A stretch of DNA of 7,008 nt from Desulfurococcales archaeon (GTDB taxonomy: Archaea; Thermoproteota; Thermoprotei_A; Sulfolobales; NBVN01), in contig JAGDWE010000065.1 in the NCBI GenBank assembly GCA_023255965.1, forward strand, positions 1 through 7,008, read 5' to 3'. Below the pieces are notes generated by a model, which saw nothing but the letters and a program-made list of their open reading frames with translations, was not told the DNA's origin and did not search any database. Below are positions 1 through 5,546 of this stretch, one piece after another. The translations under genes and the position numbers were made by a program. Numbering within the stretch: the first letter of the stretch is position 1; the number at the start of each line of letters is the position of its first letter.

Positions 1-70
1 GTAAAATATGTTATCGCTTAAATCTACATACGCTTATTACCCGCTTTTATGGTTCATTAATTTCGGTCAT

Positions 71-80
71 CTATATATTC
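71..80 (+). promoter_or_regulatory. TATA box of the dimethylargininase-like gene
   Basis: The AT-only core tatatat (72-78) in ctatatattc resembles an archaeal TATA element. Archaeal transcription normally starts about 25 bp downstream of the box centre, which predicts a start near 100-102. That would put the GTG at 85 upstream of the transcript and leave the TTG at 109 a leader of only a few bases. The box is seen in the sequence; its use is inferred. Confidence 0.5.
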
Positions 81-108
81 GCTGGTGCTCATTATCCTGG
101 GGGTTGAG

Positions 109-903
109 TTGACGTCTGGGGGGTTATTTAATACTGTATTAGTAAGGCTTCCAACCGATGATCTGAGGAGGTGCATATCCACCCATCCCTTACGTGACTA
201 TGTTGACTTAAGTCTAGCTGTTAAGCAACATAGGGATTACGTTAGGATCCTTAGGGAGGTAGGCATCGACGTCATAGAGCTTCCACCGCTTCATGGATTT
301 CCAGACGCAGTCTTCATTCAGGATACTGCAGTTGTTGGATTAGTTAGCGGTAAGGCGTTACTCGCTAGATTCGGAGTTGACAGTAGGAGGGGTGAGGAAT
401 TAAGTGTTGGAGAGTTCTTAAGCGGTTTGAGGATCAAGGTAGTCCGCACCGAGACACCAGCAACCATAGAGGGAGGTGATGTACTGGTTACTGATGTTGG
501 CATCATGTTCGTAGGTATTACGTCAAGGACTAATACGTTAGGGGTGCAAATGCTTAAACAGGTTTTTAAAGACTATGAAGTCATACCGGTGCCAACTAAT
601 AAAGTATTCCACCTGCTATCCGCAGTAAGTTACTTAGGCAATAGAACTGTGGCTATAGTACCGGAGTATGTAGATCCATCAGCCTTTAGTGGATTTAAGT
701 TGATTAGAATACCGTTTGAGGAGGCTTATGCAGCTAACATGCTGTACTTAGGGCATATGAAGGTATTAATACCTGAAGGCCATCCGAGGACGGCTGAGAT
801 ACTAAGACGTGAAGGATATTCAGTAATTGAGGTAGATGTATCTGAGTTCAGGAAATGCGATGGAGGTGTTACATGCCTGAACTTACCACTATATAATATA
901 TAG
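109..903 (+). CDS. Dimethylargininase (DDAH)-like amidinohydrolase of the guanidino-group-modifying superfamily
   Basis: DDAH-family enzymes hydrolyse methylated arginine to citrulline and an amine in the cytoplasm through a covalent Cys intermediate. Numbered from the upstream GTG at 85, the family landmarks appear in order: D74 and D80 in FPDAVFIQDTAVV, R95 with SRRGE, E129 in TIEGGD, R148 in SRTN, H176 in FHLLSAVSYL, and the nucleophile C264 in CDGGVTCLNL. From memory of the Pseudomonas enzyme, these match its Asp60, Asp66, Arg85, Glu114, Arg132, His162 and Cys249. The Glu that normally precedes the second Asp is Gln79 here, so substrate choice may differ. I start at TTG 109 because family members begin only a few residues before the VRLP strand and because the TATA box at 71-80 lies too close to GTG 85. 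About 264 residues is a normal length. The physiological substrate in an archaeon is unknown; methylarginine, arginine or another guanidino compound are all possible. Confidence 0.85.
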   Translation: MTSGGLFNTVLVRLPTDDLRRCISTHPLRDYVDLSLAVKQHRDYVRILREVGIDVIELPPLHGFPDAVFIQDTAVVGLVSGKALLARFGVDSRRGEELSVGEFLSGLRIKVVRTETPATIEGGDVLVTDVGIMFVGITSRTNTLGVQMLKQVFKDYEVIPVPTNKVFHLLSAVSYLGNRTVAIVPEYVDPSAFSGFKLIRIPFEEAYAANMLYLGHMKVLIPEGHPRTAEILRREGYSVIEVDVSEFRKCDGGVTCLNLPLYNI

Positions 904-919
904 GGGAAAGCATGAATGG

Positions 920-962
920 AGCACTTACGTATCAGTGCTGGGAACGTACCTAAGTTCCTAGC
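920..962. terminator. Two overlapping stem-loops between convergent genes
   Basis: The gap between the dimethylargininase-like gene and tctA holds a perfect 6-bp inverted repeat, agcact (920-925) with agtgct (934-939). Overlapping it is a 9-bp stem, 937-945 with 954-962, which has one G-U pair on the plus strand and an 8-base loop holding the tctA stop codon. The two folds share 937-939 and cannot form together. Neither is followed by a T run, so this is at best a weak or alternative 3'-end signal for the facing transcripts. The structures are seen; the function is inferred. Confidence 0.3.
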
Positions 963-2452
963 TTACCTGTATCACCTTCAACATACCTCCTCCTAGACCT
1001 TAGGAAGGGTAGGACCCAAGTAAATATCGCTAGTACTGCGAGCCCAGCCGCTATAGGCCTTGATATAAAGATTGCGGGGTTCATGTCGGACTTAATTAAC
1101 GTTGTCATGAAGTTGAATTCAACCATAGGTCCTAAGATGATTGCTAGGACTACTGAGGGTATTGGAATTCCAAGCCTCTCCATGAAATATCCCGTCACAC
1201 CTAACGTCAGCATGATCCATACATCGAACAAGCTATTATTGACTGCGTAAGCACCTATGACGCAGAATACGGCTATTATAGGCACTAATGTATTCCTAGG
1301 GACCTTCAATATATTGCTTGAGAGCCTTATGGATAAATACCCAATTAAGAGCATCAATATATTAGCTAATATAAATACTATAAAGAGAGCGATCACTAGA
1401 GTTCCCTGCCTCTGAAATAACATTGGGCCCGGCCTCAATCCATGCGCCATTAAAGCACCTAAGGCTATAGCAGTTATCGAGTCGCCAGGAATGCCGAACA
1501 CCAGTAACGGTATCCAAGCACCACTTAATGCAGCATTATTAGCTGATGTAGCTGCTACAACGCCCTCTAAAGAACCCTTACCGTATTCATTAGGGCTCTT
1601 ACTAGTCCTCTTAGCAACTCCGTAGGACACCCAGGCAGCTATGTCAGCTCCAGCCCCAGGTAGCGCGCCTATGAATGTACCTATCAGCGCTGACCTAAGG
1701 ACTACGGATTTAAACTTCCTCAACACCTCCTTAACTAACTCAAAGACCCTTTCAGTCATTGATAGTTTAATTACGTACCTCTCCTTAGGATTAGATATCT
1801 GCTTCAGTAATTCAGGGATAGCGAATAAGCCTATCATAGCCGGTATGAAGCTGATACCGCTAAGTAGTTCAAGTCTACCGAACGTATATCTAACGTACCC
1901 GTAGACAGGGTCGATACCTATGCAGGCCATCATAAACCCTATTATGACCCCCAAGACGCCTTTTAAGGGATCCTCAGCAGATATGACTATAGCCATGGAT
2001 AGGCCCCACATGGTTAGCCAGAAGTACTCGACGCTTGAGAAATTAGCTGCGAACTCAGCTAATGTAGGCGCCATGAATATAAGTATTAATGAACCAGTTA
2101 AACCGCCTAACATGCTGCAGAATAGGTCAACACCTAATGTAGATACCGGCCTCTTACGCCCTAGCTGATAGGCATCTATTGTTAGGGCTGCCGATGCAGG
2201 GGTGCCGGGAATTCTAAGGAGCACCGCAGGTATGTCACCGGCAAATATAGCTACGGCACTCATAGATATGATCATGGCTATGCCTGCTACTGGATCCATA
2301 AAGTAAGTAAAGGGCACTAGTAGAGCTGTAGCCATAGTAGCTGTTAGCCCAGGCATAGCTCCAACGAAAACGCCGAATAACTCAGCTAGCAATATGGAGA
2401 GGAGTACGTGGGGCTGGAGCACCATCTGAAGTGCTGTAAGTAAATCCACCAT
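950..2452 (-). CDS. tctA: Tripartite tricarboxylate transporter, large membrane subunit TctA
   Basis: This is the large permease subunit of a TTT (Tct) secondary uptake system. It moves a carboxylate, delivered by the binding protein TctC, across the cytoplasmic membrane using the ion gradient. The 500 residues and about a dozen hydrophobic segments are normal for TctA. Both halves of the family's internal repeat show their signatures: GAMPGLTATMA (31-41) with GDIPAVLLRIPGTPAS (72-87), and GALPGAGADIAAW (262-274) with EGVVAATSANNAA (296-308) and LLVFGIPGDSITA (316-328). The two P-G turns (MPG and LPG) are thought to form the transport core. The ATG start lies one base after the tctB stop (TGA-G-ATG), and a GGTGA ribosome-binding motif overlaps that stop, so the two genes should be translated together. 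The substrate cannot be read from the sequence; citrate, other di- or tricarboxylates and aromatic acids are all known in the family. Confidence 0.93.
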   Translation of the reverse strand: MVDLLTALQMVLQPHVLLSILLAELFGVFVGAMPGLTATMATALLVPFTYFMDPVAGIAMIISMSAVAIFAGDIPAVLLRIPGTPASAALTIDAYQLGRKRPVSTLGVDLFCSMLGGLTGSLILIFMAPTLAEFAANFSSVEYFWLTMWGLSMAIVISAEDPLKGVLGVIIGFMMACIGIDPVYGYVRYTFGRLELLSGISFIPAMIGLFAIPELLKQISNPKERYVIKLSMTERVFELVKEVLRKFKSVVLRSALIGTFIGALPGAGADIAAWVSYGVAKRTSKSPNEYGKGSLEGVVAATSANNAALSGAWIPLLVFGIPGDSITAIALGALMAHGLRPGPMLFQRQGTLVIALFIVFILANILMLLIGYLSIRLSSNILKVPRNTLVPIIAVFCVIGAYAVNNSLFDVWIMLTLGVTGYFMERLGIPIPSVVLAIILGPMVEFNFMTTLIKSDMNPAIFISRPIAAGLAVLAIFTWVLPFLRSRRRYVEGDTGKLGT

Positions 2453-2453
2453 C

Positions 2454-2458
2454 TCACC
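2454..2458 (-). promoter_or_regulatory. Ribosome-binding site of tctA overlapping the tctB stop codon
   Basis: On the minus strand the sequence reads tataGGTGAGATG, so the Shine-Dalgarno-like GGTGA includes the tctB TGA stop and sits one base before the tctA ATG. This supports the chosen tctA start and coupled translation inside the operon. Several other genes here look leaderless and lack such a motif. Confidence 0.55.
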
Positions 2459-2933
2459 TATATACTATAGGGCCGAGTATCGGCTCCGGCACGACGACCT
2501 TTAACACTATTATGAAGAGTACGTATACAAATAATGTGGTCCCTGAAGCAATGCCTAATGCCTTAATGGGTGAGACGCCGTAGATAACTTGAGCTATGTA
2601 TAGGAATATAAATGAGGTTAGTAGGAAACCTAAGTAGGGCATAGACGTTATATAGGTAGTGATTATGATTAGGAAGATAACGGCATTCTTTAGGTATGGA
2701 TTACGTAATGTGACTGTCTTATTAGTTGAGATTATTGAGCCGCTAACTACTCGTTTTCTGAAGTACTTAATCAACATTAAGGAGCCATCAGCTATCGCCG
2801 TTATTGAGAGTATAATTGGGAAGAACGAAGGGCCTGGGTAGCCACGTGCTATTAGTATAGGCATGTCGAGGCTTAATAATATAAATAAGAAACCTATAAA
2901 TAATCCGACAATACCAACTATAAAATCCCTCAT
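2454..2933 (-). CDS. tctB: Tripartite tricarboxylate transporter, small membrane subunit TctB
   Basis: TctB is the small integral membrane partner of TctA and is poorly conserved in sequence. The product has about 159 residues and four hydrophobic segments, the usual TctB design: an N-terminal helix after MRDF, a second around PSFFPIILSITAI, a pair flanking MPYLGFLL, and a last helix before VPEPILGP. The PGP-FFP motif at the start of helix 2 is typical of the family. I start at ATG 2931-2933 because MRDFIVGIVGL resembles known TctB N-termini and because the upstream TATA box (2966-2973) predicts a transcript start near 2943. The alternative TTG at 2946-2948 adds five residues (MKGGI) and would lie ahead of that start. 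Identification rests on topology and on its place directly before tctA. Confidence 0.85.
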   Translation of the reverse strand: MRDFIVGIVGLFIGFLFILLSLDMPILIARGYPGPSFFPIILSITAIADGSLMLIKYFRKRVVSGSIISTNKTVTLRNPYLKNAVIFLIIITTYITSMPYLGFLLTSFIFLYIAQVIYGVSPIKALGIASGTTLFVYVLFIIVLKVVVPEPILGPIVYR

Positions 2934-2965
2934 TATACCGCCCTTCAAGATTAATGTAGTAAAAA

Positions 2966-2973
2966 TTTAAAAG
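2966..2973 (-). promoter_or_regulatory. TATA box of tctBA; the same stretch may terminate tctC
   Basis: The minus strand reads cTTTTAAAtttttac in the 65-bp gap between the tctC stop and the tctB ATG. TTTTAAA fits a crenarchaeal TATA box and predicts transcription from about 2943, roughly 10 bases before the tctB ATG. The T-rich run following it is also the kind of sequence at which archaeal RNA polymerase terminates, so it could end tctC transcripts as well. Both roles are inferred. Confidence 0.45.
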
Positions 2974-2998
2974 TTATGTTTAATTTCGCCGATTAAGT

Positions 2999-4006
2999 CT
3001 AGGATGTATAACCGGCAGCCTTAAGTAATTCGCCAACCACCTTAAAGTCGTTTTCCAGGAACTTACCAAATTCATCAGGCGGTAAGTAAGCCATCCCGAA
3101 GCCGTTCTTACTCATGAAGTCCTTCCACTGAGGTGAGTCTATGACTTTCTTTAATGCGTCATGCAGGATCTTGACTATGTCATCGGGAGTCCCCTTAGGT
3201 ACTGCTACACCTCTCCACGTACCGAAGGACCAATTAATGCCTAGTTCCTTTAAAGTAGGCACATTAGGGAAGGCCGGGTTCCTAACGTCATCCATAACGG
3301 CTAATGCCTTAACCTTACCTGCGTCTATCAAGGGACCGGCCTCAGGGAGGCTGCATGTACATACATCTACGCCGCCGGCTATTAGATCCTGAAGGCATGG
3401 TGCTGCACCAGTGCTGGGCACCCATGGCAATGCGCTGGGATCCACTCCAGCAGTTTTAAGCCACCCAATCCTAGCGATATCCCATACACCGCCCTTGGCT
3501 GTCCCTGAGGCCTTAAGCTTGCCCGGATTTGCCTTAATGTAGTTTGTTAATTCTATGGCGTCCTTCCAAGGGGCATCAGCCCTAACTATGATGGCGGCAG
3601 CATCCTTATTATATAGAAGCACCGGTTTGAAGTCCTTATATGTTACGTTAGCTAACCCCATCCAGTAGAATGTAGATAACTCGAACGTAATGATACCAAC
3701 CGTATGACCATCTGGCGGCGCTGTTGCTGCAGCTAAGTGACCAACTGTACCTCCACCTCCAACCCTATTCTCAACTACTGTCTTCCAACCAGTCATATTC
3801 TCGAGGAGGGATGCAAGCATTCTTGCAGTCCTATCAGTGCCGCCTCCAGCCGCCCAAGGAACTATGAACGTAATGGGTTTAGATGGATACTTAGGTCCAG
3901 TAGTTACTGAGGTGTAATAGTACGCTAGACCTCCTACAACGGCTATTATGATTATAACTAGTAATATTGAGGCTGTCCTAGATATACCCAACGACGTTAA
4001 GAGCAC
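2999..4006 (-). CDS. tctC: Tripartite tricarboxylate transporter, substrate-binding protein TctC (Bug family)
   Basis: TctC-type proteins capture a carboxylate outside the cytoplasmic membrane and hand it to TctAB. Hallmarks are PITFIVPWAAGGGTDRTARM (44-63), the first ligand-binding loop, followed by VVENRVGGGGTVG (77-89), a PPDGHT turn (97-102), and the domain-2 pattern LIAGGVDV (208-215) leading to KVKALAV. The length of 335 residues is typical. The N-terminus carries a single hydrophobic helix (about 13-30) after a short basic head with no lipobox cysteine, so the protein is anchored by an uncleaved helix or processed by a class III (PibD-type) peptidase. Three cysteines (C204, C216, C218) lie in the second domain. 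The GTG start is supported by the TATA box centred about 29 bp upstream, which makes the gene leaderless. It precedes tctB in the same direction but with a 65-bp gap and an apparent second promoter. Confidence 0.93.
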   Translation of the reverse strand: MLLTSLGISRTASILLVIIIIAVVGGLAYYYTSVTTGPKYPSKPITFIVPWAAGGGTDRTARMLASLLENMTGWKTVVENRVGGGGTVGHLAAATAPPDGHTVGIITFELSTFYWMGLANVTYKDFKPVLLYNKDAAAIIVRADAPWKDAIELTNYIKANPGKLKASGTAKGGVWDIARIGWLKTAGVDPSALPWVPSTGAAPCLQDLIAGGVDVCTCSLPEAGPLIDAGKVKALAVMDDVRNPAFPNVPTLKELGINWSFGTWRGVAVPKGTPDDIVKILHDALKKVIDSPQWKDFMSKNGFGMAYLPPDEFGKFLENDFKVVGELLKAAGYTS

Positions 4007-4030
4007 CCTATTAATTATATTAGGTAAGTG

Positions 4031-4039
4031 TTTAATAAA
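4031..4039 (-). promoter_or_regulatory. TATA box of tctC
   Basis: The minus strand reads aaaatTTTATTAAAcac, a strong crenarchaeal TATA match. Its centre at about 4035 is 29 bp from the GTG start at 4006, so transcription should begin at or within a few bases of the start codon. No Shine-Dalgarno motif is seen, as expected for a leaderless message. Confidence 0.6.
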
Positions 4040-4041
4040 TT

Positions 4042-4199
4042 TTAATAGGAATTAGATTGCAGTTTTTTATCAACCGGCCCTTCCTGCTCAAAAGAGCCCC
4101 TCACCTTTAGGGGTTTATAGGTTCCCTACATCTATCGGTGTTTACATACTTCATCTGCGGGCATTCAGTTGCAAATACGTCAGTTAAACCCTGCCCACA
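4042..4199 (-). pseudogene. Possible decayed coding remnant in the tctC upstream gap
   Basis: Two short minus-strand frames lie end to end and offset by one base. One runs 4199-4107 (30 residues, starting CGQGLTDVFATECPQ, with three cysteines) and the other 4125-4042 (27 residues, including KVRGSFEQEGPVDKK). Neither has its own promoter or a good start. The layout could be a frameshifted gene tail, and the second piece faintly recalls the variable C-terminal tails of crenarchaeal TnpB/OrfB proteins, but I cannot show homology. The stretch also contains a 5-bp hairpin, cccct (4097-4101) with agggg (4109-4113). It may equally be plain non-coding DNA. Confidence 0.2.
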
Positions 4200-4229
4200 T
4201 CATTCATCAGTGATCGAGGGCTTCATCAA
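4180..4229 (-). ncRNA. Candidate C/D box guide sRNA
   Basis: Read 5' to 3' on the minus strand, the segment has the full order of an archaeal C/D box sRNA. It has a C box TTGATGA (4229-4223), a 12-base guide (4222-4211), a D' box CTGA (4210-4207), a 3-base spacer, a C' box ATGATGT (4203-4197), a 13-base guide (4196-4184) and a D box CTGA (4183-4180). C and C' each differ from RUGAUGA at one end position. The guide lengths, the 3-base D'-C' spacer and the 50-base core are typical. Such RNAs direct fibrillarin to 2'-O-methylate rRNA or tRNA at the base paired with the fifth guide nucleotide upstream of D or D'. A TATA-like stretch at 4253-4261 predicts transcription from about 4231. The terminal stem is weak and the targets are unverified. 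Confidence 0.55.
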
Positions 4230-4242
4230 TCAATATAATGCT

Positions 4243-4250
4243 ATTTATTA
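4243..4250 (+). promoter_or_regulatory. TATA-like element upstream of the DUF2095-like gene
   Basis: TTTATTAA sits about 36 bp before the TTG at 4282 and predicts a transcript start near 4272, giving a leader of about 10 bases that holds GGTGGG (4273-4278). The AT-rich block 4241-4270 is nearly symmetric in composition and could also serve the minus-strand candidate sRNA. Confidence 0.4.
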
Positions 4251-4281
4251 AGGTTATTAAGAGTTAATAGTTGGTGGGCCA

Positions 4282-4632
4282 TTGCCAGAATTCGATAAGG
4301 AGGAGTTCCGCAGGCTATTCCCTAAGTTATCTGAGGAAATGTTAGGTAAATCATATGATATTAGGGAGCTATCTAAGGACCCCCTAGCTGGTTATGAACC
4401 AAACGTATATGATTTCCTATGTAGGGCTAAGAGCGTTGAGGATGGGTTGAAGGTGATCGATTACCTTGAGAGGAAGGGTGAGTTAAGCCCTGAATTAGCA
4501 AGGGAGTTAAGGGATAAGCTAATAAGGCATGGAATTAAAGCTTTTGGAGAGAGGAGGGAATTCGGTTATTACTATAGGTTAGCATCTAATAGGAAGAGGG
4601 AGACGCTTAGGAGAGATCAACTAGAAAAGTGA
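4282..4632 (+). CDS. DUF2095-like conserved archaeal protein
   Basis: This is a 116-residue soluble, highly charged protein with no membrane segment and no obvious catalytic motif. Its layout matches what I recall of the archaeal family DUF2095: an N-terminal FDKEEFRRLFPKLSEEM helix (4-20), a central YEPNVYDFLCRAKSVEDGL stretch (38-56), a helical hairpin YLERKGELSPELARELRDKL (61-80), and a closing GIKAFGERREFGYYYRL (84-100) with an aromatic cluster. The last 16 residues are basic and probably disordered. The function is unknown. TTG 4282 is the only start that keeps the conserved N-terminal helix, and a GGTGGG motif ends four bases before it. The gene has its own promoter and runs convergent with the EamA permease. 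Its final codons form one arm of the 13-bp inverted repeat at 4616-4665. That it is a real gene is likely; the family name is less certain. Confidence 0.7.
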   Translation: MPEFDKEEFRRLFPKLSEEMLGKSYDIRELSKDPLAGYEPNVYDFLCRAKSVEDGLKVIDYLERKGELSPELARELRDKLIRHGIKAFGERREFGYYYRLASNRKRETLRRDQLEK

Positions 4633-4665
4633 GTCAGCATCTTTAAAAATCATTTTCTAGTTGAT
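4616..4665. repeat. 13-bp perfect inverted repeat spanning two convergent gene ends
   Basis: The arm atcaactagaaaa (4616-4628) is perfectly complementary to ttttctagttgat (4653-4665). Past one bulged G (4629), TGA (4630-4632) also pairs with TCA (4650-4652), extending the stem to 16 pairs around a 17-base loop. The arms encode the last codons and the stop of both facing genes, in different frames. In RNA from either strand this would be a stable hairpin at the 3' end, so a bidirectional termination or RNA-stability role is plausible. The loop contains tttaaaaat. The structure is seen directly; the role is inferred. Confidence 0.6.
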
Positions 4666-5480
4666 GCTATGATCGATGCTAGTGTTATTAAGGCATATGC
4701 GATCACTAGCGGGGCTGAAGGCACTTTACTAAATATCACATAGTCCCACATACATGCAAATACAGGCTCAACAGACGCTAGTACTGCTGATGTTGATGCA
4801 CTTAAGTACTTAGCACCGATGGAGAATAACCTATATGGTATTATGGTGCAGAAAATAGCTAGGTATATGCCTGCAATTAATGAGTTGCCTAGGTGTTTAA
4901 ACTCTACCCGCCCTAAGGTATAGCATATAATTGAGGCAGGTAGTACGGATACTAACGTATAAGGTATAGCACCTAAAGATACCTCTTTATCGAGACCCTT
5001 AATTGAGTAGTACCTAGTTATCGAAATATATACACCATATATTATACCTGAAATTAAACCTGAAGTGATTCCTATAGCAGTTAGTGTTCCATATAGAGTG
5101 CTCTCTAACACCATTAACGCTATTGATGCAATTATTAATGATATGCTGATAACCGAGTACTTACTTAGGCGCTCGCCGTACTTTATAGCTATCAACGAAC
5201 TCCAGAGCGGGGCTGTATAGAGTAAGTATGCTGCAGGTCCTACACCGGCTAGAAGTACTGATATCAAGTACGAGAAGAATAGTGCGCCTAATACGCTACC
5301 TGCGATGATAGATGCCTTAGACCTAGACCTAACGAATAGGGCTGAAATTGTTGAGGCAGTAATGGTTCTAATTAATGATACGAGTACTACGTCACCACCG
5401 TATAATGAAGCAACACCTATGGTTGACCATAGCATTGACGCAATAACTATGCGGATTCCTGCCCACGTGATGGGCACCAC
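4650..5480 (-). CDS. EamA/DMT-superfamily permease
   Basis: This is an integral membrane transporter of the drug/metabolite superfamily, usually an exporter of amino acids or other small metabolites. At 276 residues with about ten hydrophobic helices, it has the standard two-repeat EamA form. The first repeat starts WAGIRIVIASMLWSTIGVAS (6-25) and includes LYTAPLWSSLIAIKYGERLS, with the family's GE before helix 5. The second ends TSAVLASVEPVFACMWDYVI, where A-S-V-E-P-V-F is the family signature. The Glu usual in the LGE that follows is replaced by FSKVPSAP. The start is one of two adjacent GTG codons (5478-5480 or 5475-5477). A TTAATTAA box centred near 5504 lies 24-27 bp upstream, so the gene looks leaderless. 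It is divergent from the oxidoreductase and convergent with the DUF2095-like gene. The substrate cannot be predicted. Confidence 0.85.
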   Translation of the reverse strand: MVPITWAGIRIVIASMLWSTIGVASLYGGDVVLVSLIRTITASTISALFVRSRSKASIIAGSVLGALFFSYLISVLLAGVGPAAYLLYTAPLWSSLIAIKYGERLSKYSVISISLIIASIALMVLESTLYGTLTAIGITSGLISGIIYGVYISITRYYSIKGLDKEVSLGAIPYTLVSVLPASIICYTLGRVEFKHLGNSLIAGIYLAIFCTIIPYRLFSIGAKYLSASTSAVLASVEPVFACMWDYVIFSKVPSAPLVIAYALITLASIIASTRK

Positions 5481-5484
5481 AAGA

Positions 5485-5508
5485 CTTTAATAGTTGGGGT
5501 TAATTAAT
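5485..5508. promoter_or_regulatory. Divergent promoter region between the EamA permease and the oxidoreductase
   Basis: The symmetric element TTAATTAA (5500-5507) lies at the right distance (24-27 bp) for leaderless transcription of the minus-strand permease. On the plus strand it would start transcription near 5530, 16 bases before the oxidoreductase TTG. A second plus-strand candidate, TTTAATAG (5485-5492), would start near 5514 and so include the upstream in-frame CxxC codons. Which box drives the oxidoreductase decides its true N-terminus. Confidence 0.4.
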
Positions 5509-5546
5509 GTAAGGCGGGTTAGAGCATTAAGTTCTGCGTAGCATGT

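Noticed and set aside
1641..1904. Open plus-strand frame of 87 codons inside tctA
   Set aside because: It is antisense to a fully conserved TctA region that includes the LPGAGAD motif, has no promoter or ribosome-binding motif, and shows no recognisable protein features.
950..4006. Tct cluster as a TRAP transporter or an ABC system
   Set aside because: There is no ATPase gene, and the large subunit has the TctA signatures (MPG and LPGAGAD with EG-x-x-A-x-x-SANNAA) rather than DctM motifs.
4086..4113. Small palindrome gctcaaaagagc and the adjacent cccct/agggg hairpin as a terminator or riboswitch
   Set aside because: The stems are only 4-5 bp and overlap at one base, no gene ends there, and no known riboswitch pattern is visible.
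4007..4281. CRISPR array or tRNA gene in the longest gap
   Set aside because: No spaced direct repeats, no cloverleaf, and no T-loop GGTTCRA consensus were found on either strand.
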